Origin: Pseudomonas sp. IPO3778
Lineage (GTDB): Bacteria; Pseudomonadota; Gammaproteobacteria; Pseudomonadales; Pseudomonadaceae
Length of the DNA: 64,000 bases
Direction: 5' to 3'
Assembly: GCF_013386825.1 (NCBI RefSeq)
Contig: NZ_JACARC010000041.1
Coordinates: 174,464 to 238,463, forward strand
Below are positions 1-10,800 of this stretch, piece after piece. Position 1 is the first letter of the stretch; every line of letters begins with the position of its first letter. Under the pieces are notes generated by a model, which saw only the letters and a list, made by a program, of their open reading frames with translations, made no database searches and was not told where the DNA came from. Both the position numbers and the translations under genes were made by a program.

Positions 1-1
1 C

Positions 2-946
2 GAGGCAATCATCCGGCTACAGGGCGACCAGCTCGACGTGCTGCAGTCGCAGCGGCGGCTGGGTGCCATCGGTGATAGCGACGTCCTGACGCAGCAGACG
101 GCACTGGCGCAAACCCGCGCCAGCTTGCCACCCCTGCAAAAGCAACTGGCGCAGACCCGTAACCAATTGATGGCCTACCTCGGACGGTTTCCCAATCAGG
201 ACCGGGATGAGCGCTTCAATCTGGCCTCCCTGCACTTGCCGGAAGAGCTGCCACTCAGCCTGCCCTCGGCCATCGTCGGCCAGCGGCCGGATGTGCGTTC
301 GGCCCAGGCGCAACTGCATCAGGCCAGCGCCAACATTGGTGTAGCGGTCGCCAATCAGTTGCCCCAATTCAGCATTACCGGGTCGGTGGGCTCCACGGTG
401 GCCAGCGGGACCAAGCTGTTTTCGGCGGGCAGTGGCGTGTGGAGCCTGGCCGGGTCGATCACTCAGCCGATCTTTGACGCCGGCGCACTCGAACATCGCA
501 AACGTGCGGCCGTGGCGGCTTATGACGAGTCGGCGGCGCGCTATCGAGGCACCGTGATTGGTGCGTTCCAGGACGTGGCCAACGCGCTGCGGGCACTGGA
601 AGCCGACGCCGATGCGCTTAACCAGCAGGTGGTGGCCGAGCGCTCAGCCCAAGCCAACCTGGACCTGGTGCAGGCGCAATTCAAACTGGGCGCGGTGGCG
701 TACATCAACCTGCTCACGGCCCAACAAACCTACCAGAACACCGTGCTGGCCCGGGTCAAGGCCCAGGCTTCTCGCTACAGCGATACCACTGCGCTGTTCC
801 AGGCATTGGGGGGCGGCTGGTGGAACCGGACGGATGTGGACCCCGCCACCAAGGGCCATCCTGATCGATTCGGCCTGCCGTCGTGGCAAGAAATCATGCC
901 GGCCAGCAACAAGGCAGCGCCTGCCGATTCGGCACGGTTCGACTGA
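2..946 (+). CDS. RND efflux outer-membrane factor (NodT/OprM type), 5' truncated by window edge
   Basis: This is the C-terminal part of an outer-membrane channel of a tripartite RND pump. The reading frame is open from base 2, so the start lies outside the window. Family features visible are the long heptad-rich helices, the segment ANIGVAVANQLPQFSITG typical of the barrel of OprM-like proteins, and a second-repeat motif ending in LNLLTAQQ-like residues (here YINLLTAQQTYQN). It is followed after 29 bases by the adaptor and then the pump gene on the same strand, so the three genes form one operon. The substrate cannot be read from sequence. The final residues after GGGWW are a variable tail. 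I am confident of the family and not of the substrate. Confidence 0.9.
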   Translation, partial: EAIIRLQGDQLDVLQSQRRLGAIGDSDVLTQQTALAQTRASLPPLQKQLAQTRNQLMAYLGRFPNQDRDERFNLASLHLPEELPLSLPSAIVGQRPDVRSAQAQLHQASANIGVAVANQLPQFSITGSVGSTVASGTKLFSAGSGVWSLAGSITQPIFDAGALEHRKRAAVAAYDESAARYRGTVIGAFQDVANALRALEADADALNQQVVAERSAQANLDLVQAQFKLGAVAYINLLTAQQTYQNTVLARVKAQASRYSDTTALFQALGGGWWNRTDVDPATKGHPDRFGLPSWQEIMPASNKAAPADSARFD

Positions 947-975
947 ACTGAACTCTTGAAACAGCGAGAACACCC

Positions 976-2163
976 ATGGCTGATGTCATTACCGCTTCTC
1001 CCCTGCCACCCGAGCCCGGCGCACCGCGCAAGCGTCGACTGTGGCGGCCGATGATCCTCATGATCGTGGTGGTGCTGGTGATTGTCGCGATCATTACCGG
1101 GGTGAAGTTCGTGCAGATTTCGGCACTGATCGCCCAGTCCAAAATGCCCCATCCCGCCTCCGTGGTCACGGCCATGAAGGTGCCCTTCAGCGACTGGCAA
1201 CCCAACGTCACCGCTGTGGGGTCGATGAAGGCGGTCAGAGGGGTGGATGTGACCACGGAAGTCGGCGGCATCGTGCGCACCCTTGGTTTCAAGCCCGGGC
1301 AAGAAGTGGCAGCCCAGGCGCTGCTGGTGCAGTTGAATGCCGATTCGGACATCGCCCAACTGCATTCCCTTGAGGCCACGGCCGACCTGGCGGTGATCGT
1401 GCTCAAGCGGGACAAGGCCCAACTGGCGGTCAACGCCATCTCTCAGGCACAAGTCGACACCGACACCGCCGACCTTAAGGCTAAACTCGCCGCCGCCGAG
1501 CAACAGCGGGCGCTGGTGGCGAAAAAAACCATTCGCGCACCGTTCGCCGGGCGTATCGGGATTACCAGCGTCAACCCGGGCCAATACCTGAACCCCGGCG
1601 ACAAGATCGCCACGCTGCAAACCTTCGACCCGATCTACATCGATTTCACGGTGCCCCAGACCCAACTGGAGGCCATCGCCATCGGCCAGGGCGTCGCGGT
1701 GACGGCGGACGGCCTGTCCAATCAAACCTTCACCGGCAAGATCAGCACCATCGATACCCAGTTCGACGCCACCACGCGCAACGTGACGGTGGAAGCCACC
1801 GTCGACAACCCCAAGCAAAACCTGGTGCCCGGGATGTTTGCCCGCGCCGTGGTCACCTCCGGGGCGACGCAGCGCTACCTCACCGTTCCGCAGACATCGG
1901 TCACCTACAACCCTTACGGCACCACGGTGTTCATCGCCACCTCGGCCAAGAACGACAAGGGTGAGGACGTACTCACCGCGCAGCAAACCTTTATCACCAC
2001 CGGACCGACCCGGGGCGATCAGGTGGCGATCCTGTCGGGCGTGAAGGAAGGCGACCTGTTGATCACCAGCGGCCAGATGAAGCTGAAAAATGGCTCGCCG
2101 GTGAAAGTCGATAACAGCAGCGCGCCGCTGAACGACCCTGCGCCGACTCCCCAAGAACACTAA
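976..2163 (+). CDS. RND efflux periplasmic adaptor (membrane fusion protein)
   Basis: This 395-residue protein is the periplasmic adaptor that joins an inner-membrane RND pump to the outer-membrane channel. A single N-terminal membrane anchor lies at about residues 20-45 (RRLWRPMILMIVVVLVIVAI). A lipoyl/barrel-sandwich hybrid domain follows, with a hairpin and the characteristic sequence KKTIRAPFAGRIGI, where the second lipoyl half begins. Beta-barrel and membrane-proximal domains fill residues 200-380. The anchor is a transmembrane helix and not a lipobox, which fits the MdtA/MexH-like branch more than MexA. The ATG lies 29 bases after the outer-membrane factor, and the pump starts 9 bases downstream. 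Confidence 0.92.
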   Translation: MADVITASPLPPEPGAPRKRRLWRPMILMIVVVLVIVAIITGVKFVQISALIAQSKMPHPASVVTAMKVPFSDWQPNVTAVGSMKAVRGVDVTTEVGGIVRTLGFKPGQEVAAQALLVQLNADSDIAQLHSLEATADLAVIVLKRDKAQLAVNAISQAQVDTDTADLKAKLAAAEQQRALVAKKTIRAPFAGRIGITSVNPGQYLNPGDKIATLQTFDPIYIDFTVPQTQLEAIAIGQGVAVTADGLSNQTFTGKISTIDTQFDATTRNVTVEATVDNPKQNLVPGMFARAVVTSGATQRYLTVPQTSVTYNPYGTTVFIATSAKNDKGEDVLTAQQTFITTGPTRGDQVAILSGVKEGDLLITSGQMKLKNGSPVKVDNSSAPLNDPAPTPQEH

Positions 2164-2172
2164 AGGTGTCCC

Positions 2173-5100
2173 ATGAAGCTTACCGATACCTTTATTCAGC
2201 GACCGGTGTGGGCCATTGTGGTCTCGCTGTTCATCCTGATCCTGGGGCTGCGCTCGATCTTCGAATTGCCGGTGAACCAGTGGCCACGCACCGAAAACAC
2301 CGTGGTCACCATCACCACCGCCTACTACGGCGCGGACGCGTCCACGGTGGCCGGTTTTATCACCCAGCCGCTTGAATCGGCCATCGCCCAGGCCCAGGGC
2401 ATTGACTACTTGTCCTCAACCAGCATCACGGGGGTCTCGACCATTACCGCCACGCTGCGCCTGAACTACGAGGCCAGCAAGGCGCTCACCGAGATCAATA
2501 CCCAGGTCAACTCGGTCAAGAACCAACTGCCGGCCCAGTCCCAGGAACCGGTACTGACAGTGGCCGTCGGGCAGACCACCGACGCGATGTACCTGGGTTT
2601 CTACAGCGACAGCCTGCCCACCAACAACATCACCGATTACCTGGTGCGGGTGGTCAAGCCCAAGCTGGACTCGATCCAGGGCGTGCAAACCGCCGAGATT
2701 CTCGGCGGGCGCCAGTTCGCCCTGCGCGCCTGGATGGACCCCAACAAGCTCGCGGCGCACAACGTGACGGCACAGGACGTGTCCACCGCCCTGGCCAACA
2801 ACAACTACCTGTCTGCCGTCGGTTCCACCCGCGGGCAAACCGTCACGGTGGACCTCACGGCCGGGACCGACTTGCACACGGTGGATGAATTCAAGCGGCT
2901 GGTGATCAAGCAGAAAGGCGACGCCCTGGTGTACCTGGAGGATGTGGCCACCGTCACCCTCGGCGCCGAAAGCTACGACAGCAGCGTGGCGTTTTCCGGC
3001 AAACGCTCGGTGTTCATCGGCATCAAGGCGGCGCCGAATGCGAACATCCTGACGGTCGCCGACAGCGTGCGCGAGGCCTTCCCCGAGCTGCAGTCCCAAT
3101 TGCCCACGGGCGTGCGCGGCGAGATCGTTTACGACTCCACCGAGTTCATCAACACCTCGATTTACGAGGTGGTGAAAACCCTGGTGGAGGCGATGATTAT
3201 TGTCTCGGTGGTGATCTACCTGTTCCTCGGCTCGTTCCGCGCAGTGATCGTGCCGTTGGTGGCGATCCCGCTGTCGCTGGTGGGGACCTTCTTCATCATG
3301 TACCTGCTGGGGTACTCGATTAACCTGCTGACCCTGCTCGCCCTGGTGTTGGCCATCGGCCTGGTGGTGGACGACGCGATTATCGTGGTGGAAAACGTCG
3401 ACCGGCATATCAAGGAAGAAGGTAAAGGCGTGCTGGAGGCCGCACTGATCGCGGCGCGGGAACTGGGCGGTCCGATCGTCGCGATGACCGTGGTGCTGAT
3501 TGCCGCCTACGTGCCCATCGGGTTGCGCAGCGGGCTGACCGGTGCACTGTTCAAGGAGTTCTGCTTCTCGCTGGCGGGTGCGGTGACCGTGTCGGCGGTG
3601 GTGGCGTTGACGCTTTCGCCGATGATGACGTCCCGGCTGTTCAAATCCGGCCAGGAAGAAGGCCGCTTCGCGCGCAAGCTCGATCAGTACTTTGACTGGC
3701 TGCGGGGCCGTTACCACCGCGTGCTCTCGGGCGGCTTGAACGTGTGGCCGGTGCTGGTGACGTTTGGTTTCCTGCTGTTCCTGCTGGTGGCCGCCAGCGG
3801 CATGACCGCCAAAAGCGAGCTGTCGCCCACCGAGGACCAGGGCCTGGTGTTCATGCAGATCAAAGGCCCGCCGACCGCCTCGCCCCAGCAGATGGAGCGC
3901 ATAGCCGACCAGGCTTTCCAGATTGCCAACAAAGAGCCTGAATACGCACAGATGTTCCAACTGACCGGGCTGCCCATCCTCAACCAGGGCCTGGGCGGCG
4001 TGCTGCTCAAAACCTGGGGCGACCGCACGCGCTCCCAGGCCCAACTGATCCTGGACCTCCAGCAAAAATGGAACCAGGTACCGGGCGCCACCATCGCGGC
4101 CTTCCCGCTGCCGTCGCTGCCGGGTGCCCAAGGGTTGCCGGTGCAATTTGTGATCACCACCACCGACTCGGTGGAAAACCTCAATGAAGTCGCCCAGGCG
4201 GTGGTGGCCGAGGCCACGAAACAGCAGCTGTTCTATTTCTCCGACATGGACCTGAAACTCGACAAACCACAAGCCAAACTGGTGGTCGACCGGGAAAAAA
4301 TCGCCGCACTGGGCATGACCCAGGCTGACGTCGGTGCGGCGTTGTCCGCTGCGCTGGGCGGCAACTACGTGAACTACTTCTCCACCGCCGGGCGTTCGTA
4401 CAAAGTCATTCCCCAAGTGCTGCAGGTAGACCGTCTAAACCCTGATCAAATTCTCGATTACTACATCCGCACGCCATCCGGCAGCATGATCCAGGCGCGC
4501 ACCGTGGCACACATCGAGACCTCGACCCAGCCGGAATCCATCAACCACTTCCAGCAACTCAACTCGGCCACCCTGTCGGGCGTCAGCGGCGTGGCCCAGG
4601 GCGAACTGCTGGCGAAACTCAACACCATCCTGACCAACATTGCGCCCACGGGCTACACCTCGGACTTCTCCGGCGAGTCGCGCCAGTTCATGCAGGAGTC
4701 GGGCGGGTTCTTCGGGTTGCTGATGTTCTCGATCCTGATCGTCTACCTGGCCCTGGCCTTCCAGTTCGAAAGCTTCCGCGACCCGGTGGTGATCCTGTTC
4801 TCGGTACCCCCTGCGCTCTTTGGCGCGCTGGCCTTTATCACCATGGGGTTTGCGTCCATCAACGTGTACACCCAGGTTGGGCTGGTGACGTTGCTGGGGT
4901 TGATCACCAAACACGGGATCCTGATCGTGCAGTTTGCCAATGAGCTGCAGCGCGCGGGGCACAGTAAGCGTGAAGCGATAGAGGAAGCGGCCGGCGTACG
5001 TCTGCGGCCGATCCTGATGACCACCGCGGCGATGGTGCTGGGGGTGGTGCCGCTGGTGTGGGCGTCTGGCGCCGGGGCTGCGGGCCGGCATGACATGGGC

Positions 5101-5232
5101 CTGGTGATCTTCGCCGGGTTGTCGATCGGTACCGTGCTGACGCTGTTTATGGTGCCGGCGATGTATATGTTTATTGGTTCGACGCATCATCAGGAGGTTG
5201 AACAGCCGGCGCTGGGCCGGGATATTGCGTAA
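2173..5232 (+). CDS. RND multidrug efflux permease
   Basis: This 1019-residue inner-membrane proton antiporter is the HAE1-type pump of the operon. The sequence begins MKLTDTFIQRPVWAIVVSL, typical of the first transmembrane helix of AcrB/MexB relatives. The fourth helix carries the proton-relay pair Asp400-Asp401 in LVVDDAIIVVENVDR. Two large periplasmic loops and about 12 membrane helices are evident, and the length matches the family. A good ribosome site (AAGGTG) precedes the ATG. Its last 43 bases overlap the 3' end of a convergent DoxX-family gene. Exact pump identity (for example MexI-like) is not resolved. Confidence 0.94.
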   Translation: MKLTDTFIQRPVWAIVVSLFILILGLRSIFELPVNQWPRTENTVVTITTAYYGADASTVAGFITQPLESAIAQAQGIDYLSSTSITGVSTITATLRLNYEASKALTEINTQVNSVKNQLPAQSQEPVLTVAVGQTTDAMYLGFYSDSLPTNNITDYLVRVVKPKLDSIQGVQTAEILGGRQFALRAWMDPNKLAAHNVTAQDVSTALANNNYLSAVGSTRGQTVTVDLTAGTDLHTVDEFKRLVIKQKGDALVYLEDVATVTLGAESYDSSVAFSGKRSVFIGIKAAPNANILTVADSVREAFPELQSQLPTGVRGEIVYDSTEFINTSIYEVVKTLVEAMIIVSVVIYLFLGSFRAVIVPLVAIPLSLVGTFFIMYLLGYSINLLTLLALVLAIGLVVDDAIIVVENVDRHIKEEGKGVLEAALIAARELGGPIVAMTVVLIAAYVPIGLRSGLTGALFKEFCFSLAGAVTVSAVVALTLSPMMTSRLFKSGQEEGRFARKLDQYFDWLRGRYHRVLSGGLNVWPVLVTFGFLLFLLVAASGMTAKSELSPTEDQGLVFMQIKGPPTASPQQMERIADQAFQIANKEPEYAQMFQLTGLPILNQGLGGVLLKTWGDRTRSQAQLILDLQQKWNQVPGATIAAFPLPSLPGAQGLPVQFVITTTDSVENLNEVAQAVVAEATKQQLFYFSDMDLKLDKPQAKLVVDREKIAALGMTQADVGAALSAALGGNYVNYFSTAGRSYKVIPQVLQVDRLNPDQILDYYIRTPSGSMIQARTVAHIETSTQPESINHFQQLNSATLSGVSGVAQGELLAKLNTILTNIAPTGYTSDFSGESRQFMQESGGFFGLLMFSILIVYLALAFQFESFRDPVVILFSVPPALFGALAFITMGFASINVYTQVGLVTLLGLITKHGILIVQFANELQRAGHSKREAIEEAAGVRLRPILMTTAAMVLGVVPLVWASGAGAAGRHDMGLVIFAGLSIGTVLTLFMVPAMYMFIGSTHHQEVEQPALGRDIA

Positions 5233-5711
5233 TCGACAGAGAACCGGCCGGCACCGCCGAGTCCTAAACTAACAAGGCCGGCGATATACAAAAGATCGGT
5301 TTCGTACCCCGGTGGGCCAAATTGCGCGCCTTGCGGTGTGACCGCCAGCAGTTTGATTGAGCTGAACCCATACGGTAAGTGGACCGTGAAGATCGCGACC
5401 AGTAGAACGATGATCATAGGGATACTGGCAAACGTCACAAAAGCCCCGGCCAATGTAGCCAGGCCACCAAAGATTTCGATGGCAATCGTAATCCATGACA
5501 TCAGGTGCGGCGCGGGAACACTCATGGCCTGGAGTACGACGGCAAAGGAGTCGGCCCCTCGCAAGAACTTTGCAAACCCATGGGCCATGAAGCCGTAGCC
5601 AACGATGAGGCGGATGACTACAGGGGCCCATTCGCTAAGCTGCGGCGCCCATGGACGATGCACGCAGGCACGCAAAAAGGTTTTCCACGCGGGGGCTGAT
5701 TGATGCGTCAT
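5190..5711 (-). CDS. DoxX family membrane protein
   Basis: This 173-residue predicted inner-membrane protein has four hydrophobic helices. The pattern VVIRLIVGYGFMAHGFAKFL at residues 30-50 is the usual DoxX signature, followed by the loop GPPGYETDLLYIAGLVSLGLGG near the C-terminus. Members of this family associate with redox enzymes or electron carriers. One member, MexG, belongs to the MexGHI-OpmD efflux system of P. aeruginosa. Here the gene is convergent with an RND pump gene and overlaps its end by 43 bases. That adjacency is suggestive, but the opposite strand argues against simple co-transcription. Function is otherwise unknown. Confidence 0.8.
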   Translation of the reverse strand: MTHQSAPAWKTFLRACVHRPWAPQLSEWAPVVIRLIVGYGFMAHGFAKFLRGADSFAVVLQAMSVPAPHLMSWITIAIEIFGGLATLAGAFVTFASIPMIIVLLVAIFTVHLPYGFSSIKLLAVTPQGAQFGPPGYETDLLYIAGLVSLGLGGAGRFSVDYAISRPSAGCSTS

Positions 5712-5773
5712 GGCAGTTGACTCATAGGCACTTGAAGTTTGAAAAAATGCTTCATTGATTCATTACCGTTACT

Positions 5774-6019
5774 TCAGCCGCCCATGCACCCGTCGCCCCA
5801 GACTTTATAGTTAAACTGCTTTAACTCGCCTGATGTTGTCTTGTAAATCATTGAGGCATCGGTAATGCCACAAGCACGCGGATCTGAATCGACGCGAAGT
5901 ACTTCGGCAACATCATGTCTGTCAAACGTCGCTACCACCGTGGGGGGTTGATCACCTGCAAAAACATTTGCACTCAGTAACGAACAGGCCAGCGCGATGG
6001 CAAAAAATGGAGTCTTCAT
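5774..6019 (-). CDS. Small secreted DUF2790-like protein
   Basis: This 81-residue protein has a clear signal peptide (MKTPFFAIALACSLLSANVFA, cut near residue 21). The short mature domain has two cysteines (DPRACGI and GDGCMGG) that could form a disulfide, and the closing motif YKTTSGELKQFNYKVWG. This pattern matches the DUF2790 family of small periplasmic proteins common in Pseudomonas, whose role is not settled. It is monocistronic, between the DoxX gene and the 3' end of the type I secretion operon. The 158 bases upstream contain a repeated GTTAAC motif (near 6093 and 6113) but no promoter I can assign. Confidence 0.75.
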   Translation of the reverse strand: MKTPFFAIALACSLLSANVFAGDQPPTVVATFDRHDVAEVLRVDSDPRACGITDASMIYKTTSGELKQFNYKVWGDGCMGG

Positions 6020-6177
6020 AAAAGCTCTTTATAAGTAAGGAGAGGTTGCTTAAAACAGATATCAAGTATTGAGTTGGACCGTTATCCGAGGGTTAACTAG
6101 ATCTAACGTTTTCGTTAACTCTGAATGAGTTATTTGCTCGATGCGTTAATGCCTGTTTAACAACACTCCCCTGGCCG

Positions 6178-7872
6178 TCATGAAGCCAACGCACCTGCAG
6201 GTGCAAACAATTGCGCAGGCGGACCGTAAGCCACGACTTTTCCCCGCTCCAAGACAACTATCTTATCCATCTTGTTGAGGATCGCCGTGCTGTGGGTGGC
6301 GATGACCACCGTGCGGCCACGCGTGAGCTGATCAACCGCCTGGGTCAAGCGGTTCTCCGTCTCGGCATCCACCCCGGAAGTGGGTTCGTCGAGCAGAAAA
6401 ATCTGCGCATCTGACGCCAGCGCACGAGCCAACGCTACGATCTGCCGCTGGCCGCCCGACAAGGGTTGCCCTGCGCTGGCCGACAGCACCTGGTCGCGGC
6501 GCATTTCACCGTCGCACAGCATGGCGCCAAGGCCCGTCTGTAAAAGGGCCTGCTCGGCACGCTCACCCTGCAAATGTGCCAGATCGTCTTGCAGCGTGGG
6601 GCCCATGATGATTGGCTCCTGGGGTTTGTAGGCCATCCACTGCGAACGTTCATCCGCTGCAAAGGCTTGGATGCGCATACCGCTGACCAGCACCTGCCCG
6701 TCGGACGGCACTTGTATGCCTGCCAGGCAGCGCAGCAGCGTGGACTTGCCCGAGCCGGGCCGGCCGATGATCGCCACGCGTTCGCCCTGGGCAATCTGCA
6801 GGTTGACGTCGTGCAACGCGCTGTCCCCCTGCTGGCTGCGACACGTCAGGTGCAGGACCGAAATGTTCCCCGGGCCTGCGGGCGCAGATGTTTCGCACGA
6901 AGATGATTGCGGCTGTGGCATGGCCGCCGCATCCAGTTCACGTTGCGTACGGCTAAGGTCTTTCCAGCCCAGCGCCAGCGAGACGACGGAGGCGATCTGC
7001 ATCATGGCCCTCAGCTGGATCAGTGAGCAGGCGATGAGCGAGCCGACACTCATTGCGCCCGCCTCGATACGCAAGACCCCGGACGCCAGCAAGGTCACCG
7101 AGGCCAACCCCACACACATCCCGCCCCAGCCTTGGGAGGCGGTCTGCCAGAAACGCTGGCGGCTGCGCAACACCGCGCCTTGCAGGACTTCCTTTTCCCA
7201 ACGGTCGGCGAAGACGTGGCGCAGGGGTGAGGTTTGCAAAAAGGCCAGGGCCCCCACCATTTCGGATAACAAGGTGGCCTTGCTGGCGGAGGCCACTTGC
7301 CCTCGCGCGGCATAATCCCGTTGTGGCCGGCTGGTGAACCATTGCCCCAACATGATAGGCAACGCGTAGAGCACGGGGACGACCACCAACGGCCCGCCGA
7401 TAAACCCCAGTGCCACTAAAAACATCAGCAGGAACGGCAAGTCCGCTGCGACGATGGCATATTGGGCCAGCAGCGCATCCCGGGCACCGGCCAGGTCCCG
7501 GTAGCGTGACATCAGCACGCCGGGGGCGGCCACTTGCTGCGCATTTGCCTGGAGCACGCGGTCCACCAGCCGTCCATCCATACGCAGCTCGGCTACCGCA
7601 CCGAGCCGTTCAGCCGCGTAGCTGCGGGTCATGCGCAGGACAAACTCCAGCATCAGTACCAGCACCATCCCGGCGCCCAGGGTCCATAGCGTCTCATCGT
7701 TGCCGTTGCCCACCACCTTGTCGTAGACCAGCATCGAGAACACGGGCATCAACAGACCACAGGCGTTGATCAACAAACTGGACACGCCAATTTCCACCGC
7801 AAACGGCGCGATGGCCCGCAACAGGCGCAGGTGCCGGGGCGCCTGCACGGCCCCATCAAACGGTACTGACAT
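6178..7872 (-). CDS. Type I secretion ABC transporter (permease-ATPase)
   Basis: This 564-residue protein is the inner-membrane exporter of a type I secretion system. An N-terminal six-helix membrane domain (residues 1-300) is followed by an ABC domain with Walker A GRPGSGKST, signature LSGGQRQ, Walker B IFLLDEPTSGVD and the switch histidine in IATHS. There is no C39 peptidase or C39-like domain at the N-terminus, so it resembles PrtD/HasD-type or short SiiF-like exporters and not LapB. I place the start at the ATG at 7872 (MSVPFDGAVQAPRHL), which overlaps the end of the RTX gene by 17 bases. An in-frame ATG at 7995 would overlap far more and adds a non-family extension. It is the last gene of the operon. 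Confidence 0.93.
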   Translation of the reverse strand: MSVPFDGAVQAPRHLRLLRAIAPFAVEIGVSSLLINACGLLMPVFSMLVYDKVVGNGNDETLWTLGAGMVLVLMLEFVLRMTRSYAAERLGAVAELRMDGRLVDRVLQANAQQVAAPGVLMSRYRDLAGARDALLAQYAIVAADLPFLLMFLVALGFIGGPLVVVPVLYALPIMLGQWFTSRPQRDYAARGQVASASKATLLSEMVGALAFLQTSPLRHVFADRWEKEVLQGAVLRSRQRFWQTASQGWGGMCVGLASVTLLASGVLRIEAGAMSVGSLIACSLIQLRAMMQIASVVSLALGWKDLSRTQRELDAAAMPQPQSSSCETSAPAGPGNISVLHLTCRSQQGDSALHDVNLQIAQGERVAIIGRPGSGKSTLLRCLAGIQVPSDGQVLVSGMRIQAFAADERSQWMAYKPQEPIIMGPTLQDDLAHLQGERAEQALLQTGLGAMLCDGEMRRDQVLSASAGQPLSGGQRQIVALARALASDAQIFLLDEPTSGVDAETENRLTQAVDQLTRGRTVVIATHSTAILNKMDKIVVLERGKVVAYGPPAQLFAPAGALAS

Positions 7873-10800
7873 TGACTTGCGCAATTTGAGACGCGCCTCC
7901 AAGAGTGGGGTCCGAGTTATAGAAGGTGTAGACAGAGCCGCTGGCGTTGGCCGTGTAGAAATTACCGGCCTGCACGACGATGCTGTCGTTGGCATCCAGA
8001 TGGATCGTCAGCGCCGAGTTCGCGCCCTGCCCCACGATGCTCTGGACCGCCGAGGCGGAAACCGAGATGAACTCGTTGACGCCATCCTTGACGTTGACGG
8101 ACTCGGTGTTGGTGACGCGTCCGACCAGGTTACTCAGGTTCACGCTGCTGTTAGCGGCAAGGCCGGTAATCTGTAACGTGTCGGTACCGGCGCCGCCGTC
8201 CACGATGGCATTCAGGTAGTTGGTGCTGTTGAGCACCAGCGTGTCGTTGCCCGCGCCGCCGCTGAGAGTGTCTGCGGCGGTACTGGACGTGAGCACGTTG
8301 TCCAGCGCGTTGCCGGTCAAGGTGACGGCAGAGCTGTTGGCGGCGATCGTTCCGTTCTCCACATTCGGGGCTAGCGTGTAGTTGATGCTGGTGAGCACCT
8401 GATCAGTCCCGGCACCCACGACTTCAGTGATGGTGTCTCCCGAGTCATCCACGGTGTAGGTGTCGTTGCCGGCACCGCCAGCCATCGAGTCCGCACCCGT
8501 TCCGCCGTCGAGGTTATCGTTGCCGGCGCCGCCCAGCAGCGTGTCGTTGCCCGCCATGCCGAGGAGATTGCTGCCTGCGCTGTTGGCGGTCAGTAGGTTG
8601 TCCTGGCTGTTGCCGGTCGCCGTGAGGTTTGCTGCGGTGCCAGTGAGGGTGAGGTTTTCCACGTTGGCGGCCAAGGTATAGCTGAGCGAGGCCATGACCT
8701 GATCGGTGCCCTCGCCTGTCGCTTCGGTCACCACATCGTTGGCATTGTCGACGAGGTAGGTGTCGTCCCCCGTCCCGCCGATGAGCGTATCGGCCCCCGC
8801 GCCACCATTCAGGGTGTCGTTGCCTGCACCGCCGGTCAGGGTGTTGGCTGCACTGTTGCCGGTCAGGATGTTATCGAGTTCATTGCCTGTGCCGTTGATG
8901 GCGGCGGTGCCGGTCAAGGTCAGGTTCTCGATGTTGTTGCCGATTGCAAGCGCGTAGCTGATGCTGCTGTTGACCAAGTCGGTACCGGCATTGAGTGCTT
9001 CCGTGATGACGTCGCCGGTGTTGTCCACGAAGTACGTGTCGTTACCCAACCCGCCGTCCATGGTATCGGCCCCTGCCCCGCCATTGAGGATGTCGTCACC
9101 GGCGCCGCCGATCAGGGTGTTGGCGGCACTGTTGCCGGTGAGGGTGTTGTTCAGTTCGTTGCCGGTGCCATTGATCGCGGCGGTGCCGGTCAGTGTCAGG
9201 TTCTCGACGTTGTTGCCGGTTGCGAGCGCGTAGCTGATGCTGCTGTTGACCAGGTCGGTACCGGCATTGAGTAGTTCGGTGATGACGTCGCCCGCATTGT
9301 CGACGAAGTAGGTGTCGTTGCCGGCACCGCCGGCCATCGTGTCGGCGCCGGTGCCACCGTCGAGCGTGTCGTTGCCGGTGCCGCCGGTTAGCGTGTCGTT
9401 GCCATCCATGCCGGACAGGGTGTTCCCGGCGTTGTTGGCAATGAGTGTGTTGTCCAGGCTGTTGCCGGTGGCGGTCAGTGCTGCGGTGGTGCCGGTGAGG
9501 GTCAGGTTTTCGACGTTGGCGCCCAGGGTGTAAGCGATGCTCGCGAGTACGGTGTCCGTGCCTTGGTTGAGGGTCTCTGTGACGACATCGCCGGTTGAGT
9601 CCACCACATAGGTATCGTTACCCGCGCCGCCGGTCATCGTGTCGGTGCCCGCACCGCCATCCAGGGTGTCATTGCCCGTGCCGCCGATGAGGGTGTCGTT
9701 GCCGGTCAAACCGGTAAGCGTACTGCCCGAGTTGTTGGCGGTGAGCACATTGCCCAGGGTGTTACCGGTGGCGGTCAGGTTTGCGCTGGTGCCGGTGAGG
9801 GTGAGGTTTTCAACGTTGGTAGCCAGGGTATAGCTCACGCTGCTGTTGACAAGGTCCGTGCCCAGGGCGGAGCCCTCGGTCACGACATCACCCGTGCTGT
9901 CCACGTAGTAGGTGTCGTTGCCGGCACCGCCCGCCATGGTGTCATTGCCACTGCCGCCATCCAGGATGTCGTTGCCCGCGCCTCCCGTCAGAGTGTCATT
10001 GCCGGTCAAGCCCATCAGGCTGCTACCCGCGGCATTGGCAACCAGCACGTTGGCCAGGGCGTTGCCCGTTGCCGTCAGGTTCGCGGCAGTGCCATTGAGC
10101 GTGAGGTTCTCCACATCGGAGGACAGCGTATAGCTGACGGTACTGAAGACCTGGTCCGTCCCGGCGTTCAGCGATTCAGTGACCACGTCCGCTGCGTTGT
10201 CCACGTAGTAGGTATCGTTGCCCGCGCCACCGGTCATCGAGTCGGCCCCCGCGCCACCGTCAAGGGTGTCGTTGCCGGCGCCGCCCACCAGCGTGTCGTT
10301 ACCGGCCAGCCCCAGCAGCTTGCTGCCTGCACTATCGGCGATGAGCACGTTGGCCAGGGCGTTGCCTGTGCCGGTCAGCCCCGCGGCGTTCCCGGTGAGG
10401 GTGAGGTTTTCAACGTTATTTTCCAGGGTATGGCTGACGCTTGAGTTGATTAGGTCCGTGCCCGCAGCGAGCGCCTCGGTGACCACATCTCCCGGATCGT
10501 CCACGTAATAGGTATCGTCTCCGGCCCCACCCGACATGGCATCCGCGCCGGTCCCGCCATCGAGGGTGTCGTTGCCTGCTCCACCGATCAGCGTATCGGC
10601 CCCCGCGCCGCCGGAAAGGCTGTCCCCTGCGTCGTTGCCGGTGATGACGTTGGCCAGTTCATTGCCGATGCCATTGAGGGACGCTGTACCCGCCAGCGTA
10701 AGGTTCTCGATATTGCTACCCGTGGCCAGGGTATACGCGAGGGTGGACACGACGGTGTCGGTGCCACCCCCAGCGGCCTCGATCACCTGGTCACCCGCGT

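Noticed and set aside
2416..4416. 666-codon minus-strand open frame opposite the RND pump
   Set aside because: His-, Gln- and Arg-rich translation with no domain pattern, wholly covered by a well-supported pump gene.
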